A DNA stretch of 64,000 bases, taken from NCBI RefSeq assembly GCF_910577135.1, contig NZ_CAJTLL010000004.1, positions 70,458-134,457 on the forward strand, given 5' to 3'. The stretch comes from an uncultured Helicobacter sp. (GTDB lineage Bacteria; Campylobacterota; Campylobacteria; Campylobacterales; Helicobacteraceae). This document shows positions 56,851 to 64,000 of this stretch, one piece after another (positions within the stretch are counted from its first letter, which is position 1; each line of letters starts with the position of its first letter). The position numbers and the translations under genes are program-made. The notes below the pieces were generated by a model. It made no database searches. It was not told where the DNA came from and worked only from the letters and a program-made list of their open reading frames with translations.

Positions 56851-57509
56851 TATAGCACTCGCTTTTTATAGAATCTCTCTAAGAGCGAAAAGGCGATTGA
56901 TAGTGGCAATAGCACGATAAGATAGCAGCAAATAAGCATCACAAGAGCTTCACTTGTCTTGTAGTAGTTTGTGATAATATCTTTAGCTACAAACATAATA
57001 TCCGCAAGGGCAATCACACTTACCACAGAGGTTTCTTTAAGGAGAAATATCACATTCGCACACACAGAGGGTAGGGCGACACTTAAGGATTGAGGCAAAA
57101 TCACGTAAAACATCATTTGATGAGGTTGCAAACCTATGCTTTGAGCGGCTTCAATCTGTGTGCGATGGATAGATTCTAGCCCCGTGCGGAAGCTCTCACA
57201 CATATATCCCCCACCTAAAAATGCCAAACCTGTAATAGCACAGGTGTATTCGCTAAGATTCACATCAATCACGCTATGCAGCCCATAGTAAAGAAAAAAG
57301 AGCTGGATAAGCAGGGGGGTATTACGCGCTAATTCTACATACAATCCCACAAGTGGGCTTAGAAATTGCAATTTTAAAAACAAAATCCACGCCCCAATAA
57401 AGCCAATAAGGAGTGAGAGCAAAATACCAAAAAAAGAAATGTAGAGTGTAAGGGAGAGAGCCTTGCTAAAAAGCGGCACACATTGATACATAAAATCAAA
57501 ATCTAGCAT
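56850..57509 (-). CDS. amino-acid ABC transporter permease
   Basis: 219 residues, about five membrane segments and the same EAA loop (EAAQSIGLQPHQMMFYVILPQSLSVALPSV, about 138-167). It is the first gene of the three-gene importer operon (permease, permease, ATPase). It is followed by a 130-base gap and divergent from the DNA glycosylase gene. Substrate specificity (for example cystine, glutamine, or aspartate) cannot be told without the binding protein. Confidence 0.92.
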   Translation of the reverse strand: MLDFDFMYQCVPLFSKALSLTLYISFFGILLSLLIGFIGAWILFLKLQFLSPLVGLYVELARNTPLLIQLFFLYYGLHSVIDVNLSEYTCAITGLAFLGGGYMCESFRTGLESIHRTQIEAAQSIGLQPHQMMFYVILPQSLSVALPSVCANVIFLLKETSVVSVIALADIMFVAKDIITNYYKTSEALVMLICCYLIVLLPLSIAFSLLERFYKKRVL

Positions 57510-57639
57510 ACGCTTCCCCTAAAATTCTTTACAATCTTTATGAAAATATCGCACTATTATATAGAGAGTTGTTAAATTATGCACTAAGCTTAAATCTAAG
57601 CTATAATGCAAAGCCAATAATTGCACGTTAAGGAAAATA

Positions 57640-58152
57640 ATGTCTATCCATACTTATCATACTCACCCATTTTCGCCCGTATTTGATAAGCATTCAAAAG
57701 TGCTGATTCTAGGCTCTTTTCCCTCTATTATCTCGCGTGATGAGGGATTTTACTATGCTCATAGCCGCAATCGCTTTTGGCAGATTCTAAGCTATTTGTT
57801 TGAAAGCGATATTACAAAAGGTAGCGTAGAATCTAAGAAGCAATTTTTGCTTACCCATCATATCGCATTATGGGATATAGTGAGTGAGTGTAGCATAGCT
57901 CATTCAAGTGATGCGAGTTTGAAATGTGCGAAGTTTAATGATTTGGATGTGATTTTAAGCCAAGCGGATATTGGGGCTATTTTTTGCAATGGGCGCAAGG
58001 CTTATACGCTTTTTACAGATTTTGCAAGTATGCAGCCGCATTTTTGCATACAATCTTTTCTATTACCCTCTTCAAGCCCTGCTAACGCACGATACAGCCT
58101 TGAAAAGCTCCTTTGTGAATGGGAAATAGTGCGAGATTATGTAAAAGCATAG
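57640..58152 (+). CDS. DNA-deoxyinosine/uracil glycosylase-superfamily protein
   Basis: 170 residues of the uracil-DNA-glycosylase fold. The start HTHPFSPVFDKHSKVLILGSFPSIISRDEGFYYAHSRNRFWQIL holds the GSFPS active-site region, followed by LWDIVSECSIAHSSDASLK (Asp/Asn catalytic area), IGAIFCNGRKAYTLF, and SSSPANARYS near the end. This is the pattern of hypoxanthine (deoxyinosine) DNA glycosylases. It excises deaminated bases. Confidence 0.85.
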   Translation: MSIHTYHTHPFSPVFDKHSKVLILGSFPSIISRDEGFYYAHSRNRFWQILSYLFESDITKGSVESKKQFLLTHHIALWDIVSECSIAHSSDASLKCAKFNDLDVILSQADIGAIFCNGRKAYTLFTDFASMQPHFCIQSFLLPSSSPANARYSLEKLLCEWEIVRDYVKA

Positions 58153-58375
58153 AATTTGTATTTTGTATAATGATAATATAAGTGAGATATGAAATAATCC
58201 ATATAATGCACAATCTCATAATGCTAAAAGCGTAGCTGTATGATTTCTGCAATGAGGATTTTAACCCCCATTTTTTGCCTATGGAGGGGGTATATCTATA
58301 AGGTAGGAGAAACCTTACAAGATTAGCAAGTAAGAATATCCTCTGAGCGTAGAATATAGAGAGCTTCACAAGAGA

Positions 58376-58612
58376 TTAAGCTTTCTTATTAAGCTTAACA
58401 AGCTGGGTATGAATATCTATAAAAAGGAAAAGGGTGTAGTAGAGCAAAACCACGAGTGGCAATCCCAAAACGATTATTCCCAAACCAACCAAGAAGCCTT
58501 CACCAAAAGGACTGAAAATCGATAACAGACCTGCAGCGATGACAGCGATAAGACAAAAGATATAAGATAGCTTAACGATGAAGCCTCCAACTTTAAGTGT
58601 AATTTCTACCAT
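58376..58612 (-). CDS. small hypothetical membrane protein
   Basis: 78 residues, with two to three hydrophobic segments (about 12-31, 38-66) and a charged end (HTQLVKLNKKA). AGGAG precedes the ATG. I do not recognise the family. 58153-58375 upstream of its stop holds no clear gene. Confidence 0.6.
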   Translation of the reverse strand: MVEITLKVGGFIVKLSYIFCLIAVIAAGLLSIFSPFGEGFLVGLGIIVLGLPLVVLLYYTLFLFIDIHTQLVKLNKKA

Positions 58613-58658
58613 AAGAACTCCTTAAGAAAAATATAATGTCAAAAGACGCGCTAGTGTA

Positions 58659-58790
58659 TCAAAAAAAAAAAAAAATAAATGAAGCAAAATATAGACAAAA
58701 GAGTGGAAAATATGCAAGTAGGATTGCTCTCATTTCTAAGATTTTGTGGTGATGCATCGCAATAGCAAAAGCATAGTAGAATCTAAACAT
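58659..58790 (-). CDS. small RFYYA-type ORF
   Basis: A 43-codon frame, MFRFYYAFAIAMHHHKILEMRA, then hydrophobic, ending in a run of Phe codons where it crosses the T15 tract. The first ten residues match the RFYYA start of the 60038-60277 frame. There is no ribosome-binding site. With 14 or 16 Ts the C-terminus changes, so the length of the tract alters the last residues. Its status as a gene is doubtful; the repeated start is the real observation. Confidence 0.35.
   Translation of the reverse strand: MFRFYYAFAIAMHHHKILEMRAILLAYFPLFCLYFASFIFFFF
58661..58675. repeat. A15 homopolymer
   Basis: Fifteen consecutive A residues between the small membrane-protein gene start (58612) and the RFYYA-type ORF. 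Such a tract may slip and vary in length. It lies about 50 bases upstream of the membrane-protein start, so it could change promoter spacing. Confidence 0.9.
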
Positions 58791-58849
58791 TTACAACCCA
58801 CCTGCAAGTATGAACTAGCACTCTGTGTGAGAATATGCTTAGCACAAAA

Positions 58850-59130
58850 ACTCATTTAATAAGCCAACTTCAAATCTCACAAATTCGCTCAATACACCAA
58901 GATTATTGCACGTATTGGGTCAAAACGCCAATAGGCAAATTGATAGAGTTTTACGCTTACACTATAGCTTTGCTTTACACCAAGCCCATTTTATATAAAA
59001 TTCCAAGATGGTTACACGCCTTAAGCACCCTACCATCACAAGCAAGTTTGTAAATAGCGAAATGCTCTGCTTGCTGCATTACTCTGCGTATAGTTTTGCA
59101 GAGAGTGGCTAACCTCATAGCACAAGCAGA
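58850..59130 (-). pseudogene. degenerate Sel1-repeat (Hcp-like) gene fragment
   Basis: On the minus strand the pattern ACAMRLATLCKTIRRVMQQAEHFAIYKLACD, then KACNHLGILYKMGLGVKQSYSVSVKLYQFA, matches Sel1-like repeats with the paired cysteines of Helicobacter cysteine-rich proteins (ACxxLGxLYxxGxGVKQ). A one-base deletion near the G-V-K turn, plus TCNNLGVL in yet another frame further on, show that it is broken. Probably the 3' end of a lost Hcp gene. Confidence 0.55.
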
Positions 59131-59174
59131 GCTTAATCTCCTGCTAAAGACTAGGCAGTAATTTATAGCAATGC

Positions 59175-59957
59175 TTAAAAAAATTCCTTTATAAGCAGTT
59201 GCAAGGAGAGAAGAAAAGAGGTGCATATCACAAGAGGACGAATGATCTTTGCCCCGTGCTTAATGACAATTTTTGCTCCTAGACTTGCTCCTATGATTTG
59301 TCCTATACACATAACCATACTAAGAAGCCACAGCACATTGCCACCTATGATAAAAATAAGTGTAGAAGCGATATTAATGCTAAAGACTATCCAGCGCGAA
59401 TGTGCTACTGCTTTACTTAAGCCATAACCAGCAATACTAACAAGTATGGCTAAAACAAATGAGCCTATGCCCACACCGAGAAGCCCTCCATAGAATCCTG
59501 CTCCAATAGTGCTTGCATAGACTAGTAATTTGTGTGGTTTTTGTGTCCTATCCTCATCGCTAATATGCTTTGAGAGCAAAAAATATCCCCCTATGATTAT
59601 CATAGCAAAGGGTAGGATTTTCGATAAGAGGTTGAGTTCGATATATTGCACACTTATTGCCCCAAGGGCTGCAAAAATCATTGCAATACCCATTAAGATT
59701 CTGCTTTGGGATATATCTACCAAACCTTGATGATAATAATGTACTGCACTTGTAAAAGAGCCTACACAGGCTTGAATCTTATTAACCGCAAGAGCAACGA
59801 GTGGATTTAACCCACTAAGGAGAAGCAAAGGCATAGTTATCATTCCTGCACCACCTGAGATTGAGCCTACAAGCCCACCAATAATAGAAGCAAGAAATAA
59901 AATAATATACCAATGTATGGTTATAGTGTCATAAAAAGATGTCATTATATCAGGCAT
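59175..59957 (-). CDS. TSUP (TauE/SafE) family sulfite/anion exporter
   Basis: 260 residues from the ATG at 59957, which follows GGAG; an earlier frame start at 59999 has no such site. About eight hydrophobic segments form two repeats, with the family motif GGLVGSISGGAGMITMPLLLL (about 28-48) and GFYGGLLGVGIGSFVLAIL (about 157-175). TSUP proteins move small anions such as sulfite, sulfonates or sulfoacetate across the inner membrane; the substrate here is not shown. Confidence 0.88.
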   Translation of the reverse strand: MPDIMTSFYDTITIHWYIILFLASIIGGLVGSISGGAGMITMPLLLLSGLNPLVALAVNKIQACVGSFTSAVHYYHQGLVDISQSRILMGIAMIFAALGAISVQYIELNLLSKILPFAMIIIGGYFLLSKHISDEDRTQKPHKLLVYASTIGAGFYGGLLGVGIGSFVLAILVSIAGYGLSKAVAHSRWIVFSINIASTLIFIIGGNVLWLLSMVMCIGQIIGASLGAKIVIKHGAKIIRPLVICTSFLLSLQLLIKEFF

Positions 59958-60037
59958 AAGGGCTCCATTTGAATTAAAAATATGGATTGATATAAACAAT
60001 CATTCTATATTTTTTATTAAAATGAGTTGAAGCAAAC

Positions 60038-60277
60038 TTATATTTTAGTGCAGGATATTATTTTGCCTTTTACTTTCCCATTTTTTGTAATTTGTGTTTC
60101 ATTATTTAGAGACTCATAGGCACAAACAGAATCTAAACCTTCAAAACTCACTTGATAGACAAGACAACATCTTAGCTTATAAATGTGTCCTTTAGGTGCA
60201 ACAAAAAGCTTTGCTTTGAGTTGCAAGAGCCTTGCAGCACAAAGTGTAGTAGCAAGGGCATAATAGAATCTCAGCAC
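60038..60277 (-). CDS. small RFYYA-type hypothetical protein
   Basis: 79 residues from a GTG at 60277, beginning LRFYYALATTLCAARLLQLK, then VAPKGHIYKLRCC, ending IISCTKI. Five cysteines. No signal peptide or domain is recognised and no ribosome-binding site is visible. Similar starts occur at 58790 and 229 in this window. It is 30 bases downstream of the oxidoreductase gene on the same strand. Function unknown; expression doubtful. Confidence 0.45.
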   Translation of the reverse strand: MLRFYYALATTLCAARLLQLKAKLFVAPKGHIYKLRCCLVYQVSFEGLDSVCAYESLNNETQITKNGKVKGKIISCTKI

Positions 60278-60309
60278 TTTGTACTTTTGATTGGGTATTC
60301 TTATTTGAT

Positions 60310-61428
60310 TTATGTGATTATGCCTTCTAATTCAAACATATTTATGATGTCATAAATATTGTCAATTTTACCACCCATTATCGTGTACAGCCCTTTTAAA
60401 TCATTGTCTTTGACAAATACAATCGGTCTGCCATCATCGATTTCATTTTTGATTTGCAATGTTTTCACCTCATAGAGAGATTCTTTATAGATTAAATCTT
60501 GTAGCAATGGCATATATCGCACACAATCTGCCTGCATTAGCCGAAAATGGCTTGTTGGATTGCGCAAAAAAGCAGAGAGCATAGTGTAGGGGTCATCTTT
60601 GCTTTCATAGGCATTCCAAGCTATATGTGGTGTATAGCGCACGTGGCTTAAGCTATAACAATTCCTCGCAGGAAATGGCATAAGCGAAAAGAATGAGCCA
60701 TCCATTAAGGTAATGGAGAGATTGCCAAGAGGCGGAGGGACATCAACCAATGCCATTTCTGTGATTTCATATTTAAGAGGGAGCGATTGAATATGTGAGC
60801 GATGAAGCAAGGTATTGATACCCGCATAAGTGCAGTTAAAGACAAGTGGCGCATAGAAATGCACTTTTTGGGTTTGCCGCAAGGTGTGAATGGCTATGAG
60901 ATGTTGCATTTTATGCAGTGAGGTTGCTTGTGTAGATAAGGCGGTGTGAATCTTAGAATCTCCAATCTTTGCTTGAAGCATTTTGCGTAAAATATCTGCA
61001 TTAAAGACATATTCTCGCACGGCAAATACATCGCTCACAAGGCTAGGGTTAAACATCGCTTTGATATGTATGGGAGCAGATTCTATAAAAATATCAAATT
61101 GCTTAAAAAGTCTGTAAAATTGTGTAGCGCTGGTTTTTGAGCCAATTTTTGCAATCGCATAATACTTAGTAAAATCATCTTTGATAGCAGGGGCAAATTC
61201 CGTGCAGAATCTTTTAAAGGCTCTTGCGCTGCTAAGGGCGGTATTAAGACTTCTAGGATAGTGGTAGCCATTATGCACTCGCGCTTGATTATGAAAAGAC
61301 GCTCTAAGGAGTAAATGAGATTCTTGCTCTATAATCAGCACTTTTTGATATTTGCGCTTGAGTTGCAGGGCTAAGTATGCCCCATAGAATCCACCGCCAA
61401 TAACGATACAATCATAATGTTGGCACAT
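60310..61428 (-). CDS. FAD-dependent oxidoreductase (DAO family)
   Basis: 372 residues. The dinucleotide-binding fold begins DCIVIGGGFYGAYLALQLKRKYQKVLIIEQE (about 6-36), with conserved RVHNGYHYPRS (about 50-60) and a C-terminal DLKGLYTIMGGKIDNIYDI near the end. It resembles D-amino-acid or sugar-acid oxidases in surface-glycan clusters. It overlaps the Gfo/Idh/MocA gene by one base and belongs to the same operon. The substrate is unknown. Confidence 0.82.
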   Translation of the reverse strand: MCQHYDCIVIGGGFYGAYLALQLKRKYQKVLIIEQESHLLLRASFHNQARVHNGYHYPRSLNTALSSARAFKRFCTEFAPAIKDDFTKYYAIAKIGSKTSATQFYRLFKQFDIFIESAPIHIKAMFNPSLVSDVFAVREYVFNADILRKMLQAKIGDSKIHTALSTQATSLHKMQHLIAIHTLRQTQKVHFYAPLVFNCTYAGINTLLHRSHIQSLPLKYEITEMALVDVPPPLGNLSITLMDGSFFSLMPFPARNCYSLSHVRYTPHIAWNAYESKDDPYTMLSAFLRNPTSHFRLMQADCVRYMPLLQDLIYKESLYEVKTLQIKNEIDDGRPIVFVKDNDLKGLYTIMGGKIDNIYDIINMFELEGIIT

Positions 61429-62318
61429 TATGAGCCTTGAAATGTAGCTATGAGATTGCTTCTATCCATTAGCTCTAAGACTTGTTTGCATAATTGCAGA
61501 TGTGATGTATAAAATGCCCTATCATTGAGTGCTTGATGAAAATATTGAAGACTTAGAGAGAGATTGTTTTTTTCATCAAATACGGGGAGATTCACATTTG
61601 TGAGCAAAGGAGAGACACTAAATGGAACGGGGGAGAGCATATCTACTTGGAGTTGGCATTCGTCTGTGTGAAATTGTATGATACGTGCCTTAGTGTTATG
61701 AAGTAAGGAGCAATCAAGCCTAATATGTATAGGACTGCCTTTGTGAGAAGATTCTATATCGATGCAGACACTTTGCTTGTCTTTATCACAAAAGATACTG
61801 CGAGTGGGCAAAAGATACTCTAAGATACCTTTTTGGCACATTTGAGCTAGGATACTTAAATAATGCACCCCTAATACTTCTATAACACTTTCATCTTCAT
61901 AGAATGCCCCATATTGTGTGAGCGTGGCGTGAATGGATTGTAAATGCCCCCGATTTGAGGCAAGAAAATCTAAGGCATATCGTATAGAACGCGAAAAGGT
62001 ATAAATATAGTCTGTAAAAATGATATGCTTAGTGTGTTGAGCGATGGATAGGAGTGATTCAAATACTGATAATGTAGGTGTAGTGGGCTTTTCTACAAAG
62101 ACATCGCAATCACATTCTAATGCAATTTTGCAAAGTGAAAAATGCGCTTTAAGTGGCGTAGCAATAAAGGCTACATCGGCTTCTTGCAGGGCTTGTATTA
62201 AATCATTTTCTCTATAATCCTTCCCAAAAATAGCAATAAGTTGATAATCTTTGTAAATATAGTTTTGAAGAATGCTCCCCCAATATCCTTTCCCGATTAA
62301 AACAGCCTTTTTGCGCAT
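61428..62318 (-). CDS. Gfo/Idh/MocA family oxidoreductase
   Basis: 296 residues. N-terminal Rossmann fold with KAVLIGKGYWGSILQNYI (about 4-21), ADVAFIATPLKAHFSLCKIAL (about 48-68) and the catalytic DVFVEKPTTPT motif (about 72-82) with the EKP lysine; shortened C-terminal domain. Members oxidise or epimerise nucleotide-linked or free sugars with NAD(P)H. Located between the glycosyltransferase and the FAD enzyme. Confidence 0.85.
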   Translation of the reverse strand: MRKKAVLIGKGYWGSILQNYIYKDYQLIAIFGKDYRENDLIQALQEADVAFIATPLKAHFSLCKIALECDCDVFVEKPTTPTLSVFESLLSIAQHTKHIIFTDYIYTFSRSIRYALDFLASNRGHLQSIHATLTQYGAFYEDESVIEVLGVHYLSILAQMCQKGILEYLLPTRSIFCDKDKQSVCIDIESSHKGSPIHIRLDCSLLHNTKARIIQFHTDECQLQVDMLSPVPFSVSPLLTNVNLPVFDEKNNLSLSLQYFHQALNDRAFYTSHLQLCKQVLELMDRSNLIATFQGS

Positions 62319-62319
62319 A

Positions 62320-63090
62320 TTATCCCCTCTTATCCCTATATCGCTTAAGCCATAATTGCCATATTTGATATAAATAAATGCGTGAGAGGCTTAGAATCTT
62401 TACTTTTGAATGTGTGGGTTCATCGTCCCATTTTACAGGGATTTCCTCTATTTTAATGCCTTGTTGCTCCGCGATTATAAGTATTTGAGCGCAATAAAAC
62501 CAGCTTGTATCTTCATTGCAATGTGCTACTAAATGCTGAGCGATAGAGGCTTGGTAGAATTTAAACCCGCACATCGCATCGCTAAATGTAGTCTTTAATA
62601 CGCATTGTAGCAAGACATTAAGCATACGTGAGAGTATCTCGCGCTTCTTGCTTCTACCAGATACTTGAGAATCTTGTAAGAGTCTCGATCCTACTACGAT
62701 ATTTGCGCCATTGCATAAACGCTCATATACTTCGCATAAATGTTGCAAATCTGTGGATAAATCAATATCCATATAGCCTATGAAGGCACAAGGATTGCTT
62801 CTTGTTGCATTATGCTTGATAGCAGCGCGTAAGCTTAGACCTACGCCTTTTTGCTCTAAGCGGATATATTCAAGCCTTGAGCTTATTTGTGAATCTAAAG
62901 CAGGGCTATTAAATCTCTTACATAAAGATTGTGCCAAAATAGGAGTACTATCGCTTGAGCCATTATCGACAATGCTAAGAATATGTGGAATCTTGTGCGT
63001 TTGTAAAAAGCGCAGAGTTTCTTCTATGCCCTTTTGTAGACGTTTTTCCTCATTGAGCACGGGGATTATGATATTAAGAGTGTGATTCAT
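62320..63090 (-). CDS. GT2 family glycosyltransferase (dolichyl-phosphate mannose synthase-like)
   Basis: 256 residues. Start NIIIPVLNEEKRLQKGIEETL; nucleotide-sugar contacts IVDNGSSDSTP (about 41-51), acceptor motif MDIDLSTDL (about 105-113) with the DxD, and EIPVKWDDEPTHSKVK (about 220-235). No membrane helices apart from the C-terminal end. It probably transfers a sugar from a nucleotide sugar to a lipid carrier. It overlaps the upstream gene by four bases. Confidence 0.88.
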   Translation of the reverse strand: MNHTLNIIIPVLNEEKRLQKGIEETLRFLQTHKIPHILSIVDNGSSDSTPILAQSLCKRFNSPALDSQISSRLEYIRLEQKGVGLSLRAAIKHNATRSNPCAFIGYMDIDLSTDLQHLCEVYERLCNGANIVVGSRLLQDSQVSGRSKKREILSRMLNVLLQCVLKTTFSDAMCGFKFYQASIAQHLVAHCNEDTSWFYCAQILIIAEQQGIKIEEIPVKWDDEPTHSKVKILSLSRIYLYQIWQLWLKRYRDKRG

Positions 63091-64000
63091 AGGGGATTCC
63101 TTTGGATATTATTATCTTTAAAATCAATCACTACCGAGCTTTGCTCATTGATGATTTCATAGGGCGCGCTGCCTTTTAAACGCAAAAGTATGATGCGTAT
63201 GTATTCTCCTATGATGGAAAGCATAAGGAATAAGCCGATATTCATACTCACTAAATACAGCGATGTAGAAGTCCAGCCTTGTGAAATATGTGGCATAAAG
63301 ATATATGAGGCAAGGATATAGAGTGCGTATATGATATTGACAAGAGCAAAGAGGAGACAGAGGCAAGTGCCAAATCGCAGGAGTTTGTAAGATTGCCCTA
63401 TGATAATATCAAGCCCAATATTTAGAGATTCTACAAAATTTCTATGCGGGATATACATAGGCGTGTAGGGATATTGATACATTTTAAGGGCTTTGTCAAA
63501 ATGTGTGATTTTAAGGAGTTTAATATCATCTTGTGTATGCAAAAGAGAGTGAATGCACTTGCGTGAGAGAGCGCAAAACTCGCTGTAGTGCTCTTTTTTC
63601 CCGCTATGGGTAAGGATATGCAATGTGTTATAAAAGATTTTTGCACCTATTTTTTGCATAAGACTACGTGGCTTAGAGCGAGCAATGCCAATGACTAAAT
63701 CATATTCTTTGCATATATGAAGCATATTGAGCGCATCTTGAATAGAATCTGTGGCTAAATCCATAAAAAGCAGATAATCCCCAATGCAATGCTGTAAAAA
63801 GATTTCATATTTGATTGTACCGATATGCTTATAATCTCCAGCGGGTGTGGAAATCTCTAAGATTCTAATATTGGGAATAGAGGAGGTGATATAAGTTAAA
63901 TAATCTTGCGATGAGCTAAAGCAAGGAGTATCTACAAAAGTGTTTTGCAGCACAGATGTGTGAGATATGTCTTGAGATGTCTCTTTTCTAGCGGGGGGGG
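63087..64000 (-). CDS. GT2-like glycosyltransferase with C-terminal membrane helices, partial, poly-C in frame
   Basis: At least 288 residues from an internal GTG, but the frame is open further: upstream codons read PARKETSQDISHTSV and continue into the C tract at 64000-63993 and out of the window. So the true start is beyond it. The middle has YEIFLQHCIGDYLLFMDLATDS (a GT2-like segment without a clear DxD) and GIARSKPRSLMQKIGAKIFYN. Two transmembrane helices lie near the C-terminus (about 195-218 and 232-255), as in bactoprenol-type glucosyltransferases. In the two other frames the sequence stops either three bases or about 20 codons after the tract. Most likely it adds or carries a sugar for the surface glycan. 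Confidence 0.72.
   Translation of the reverse strand, partial: PPARKETSQDISHTSVLQNTFVDTPCFSSSQDYLTYITSSIPNIRILEISTPAGDYKHIGTIKYEIFLQHCIGDYLLFMDLATDSIQDALNMLHICKEYDLVIGIARSKPRSLMQKIGAKIFYNTLHILTHSGKKEHYSEFCALSRKCIHSLLHTQDDIKLLKITHFDKALKMYQYPYTPMYIPHRNFVESLNIGLDIIIGQSYKLLRFGTCLCLLFALVNIIYALYILASYIFMPHISQGWTSTSLYLVSMNIGLFLMLSIIGEYIRIILLRLKGSAPYEIINEQSSVVIDFKDNNIQRNPL
63993..64000. repeat. G8+ homopolymer at the window edge (poly-C in the coding strand)
   Basis: At least eight G residues run to the end of the window, so the full length is unknown. The tract is inside the reading frame of the glycosyltransferase. The edge of the sequence at a homopolymer suggests an assembly break or that the tract is longer. 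Confidence 0.85.

Noticed and set aside
58082..58369. 95-codon minus-strand frame with hydrophobic stretches
   Set aside because: It overlaps the 3' end of the DNA glycosylase gene, has no ribosome-binding site and no recognisable motif.

Overview
The window looks like a chromosomal segment of an enterohepatic-type Helicobacter, or a very close relative. The strongest evidence is a single 2894-codon rpoB-rpoC fusion, a flagellin that reads like Helicobacter FlaB over all 514 residues, a sigma-54 promoter in front of it, the gene orders topA/flaB/Maf-like and mutS2/small membrane protein/murC/aminotransferase, and a NikR nickel regulator. The DNA is AT-rich, start codons include TTG and GTG, and AGAATCT/AGATTCT oligomers recur throughout. 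The species cannot be named from the sequence alone.

Layout. 1-1.5 kb: decayed small ORFs, comF and a small helix-turn-helix gene. 1.5-7.4 kb: topA (minus), flaB and a flagellin-associated Maf/DUF115 gene (plus). 7.6-14.3 kb: an accessory, decaying block (all minus strand at first) with a TonB-dependent receptor broken by two frameshifts, a DUF1561 (virulence-modifying type) secreted protein broken by one frameshift, and about 1.6 kb of very AT-rich DNA with only gene scraps. 14.3-22 kb: addB, tkt, pheT and pheS (minus). 22.2-24.5 kb: HIT protein, methyltransferase and MATE exporter (plus). 24.6-31 kb: two small unknown genes, then mutS2, a membrane protein, murC and an aminotransferase. 31.4-49 kb: the translation/transcription core, with eight tRNA genes, tuf, rpmG, tRNA-Trp, secE, nusG, rplKAJL, rpoBC, rpsL, rpsG and fusA, all on the plus strand. 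49-51.5 kb: a lipoprotein cytochrome c, then exbB-exbD-tonB (minus).

51.8-53.8 kb is a second decay zone: an internally deleted short-chain dehydrogenase, a surviving periplasmic cupin gene and the 3' stump of carB. It is followed by nikR, nadD and rsfS. 55.4-57.5 kb encodes a polar amino-acid type ABC importer without its binding protein, and 57.6 kb a hypoxanthine/uracil-type DNA glycosylase. 58.2-60.3 kb is a patchwork of small or degraded ORFs around a TSUP exporter, with an A15 tract and a degenerate Sel1-repeat gene. 60.3-64 kb is a minus-strand surface-glycan style operon (two GT2 glycosyltransferases, a Gfo/Idh/MocA oxidoreductase and an FAD oxidoreductase). Its upstream gene contains a poly-C tract in frame and runs off the window, so the operon is a good phase-variation candidate.

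The most unusual content is the DUF1561 secreted toxin-like gene interrupted at a T4 run, a family of short ORFs beginning with an RFYYA-type motif (three copies, one clearly broken), and the poly-C controlled glycosyltransferase operon. Frameshifts in the accessory genes could be true decay, phase variation or sequencing error; raw reads would decide.
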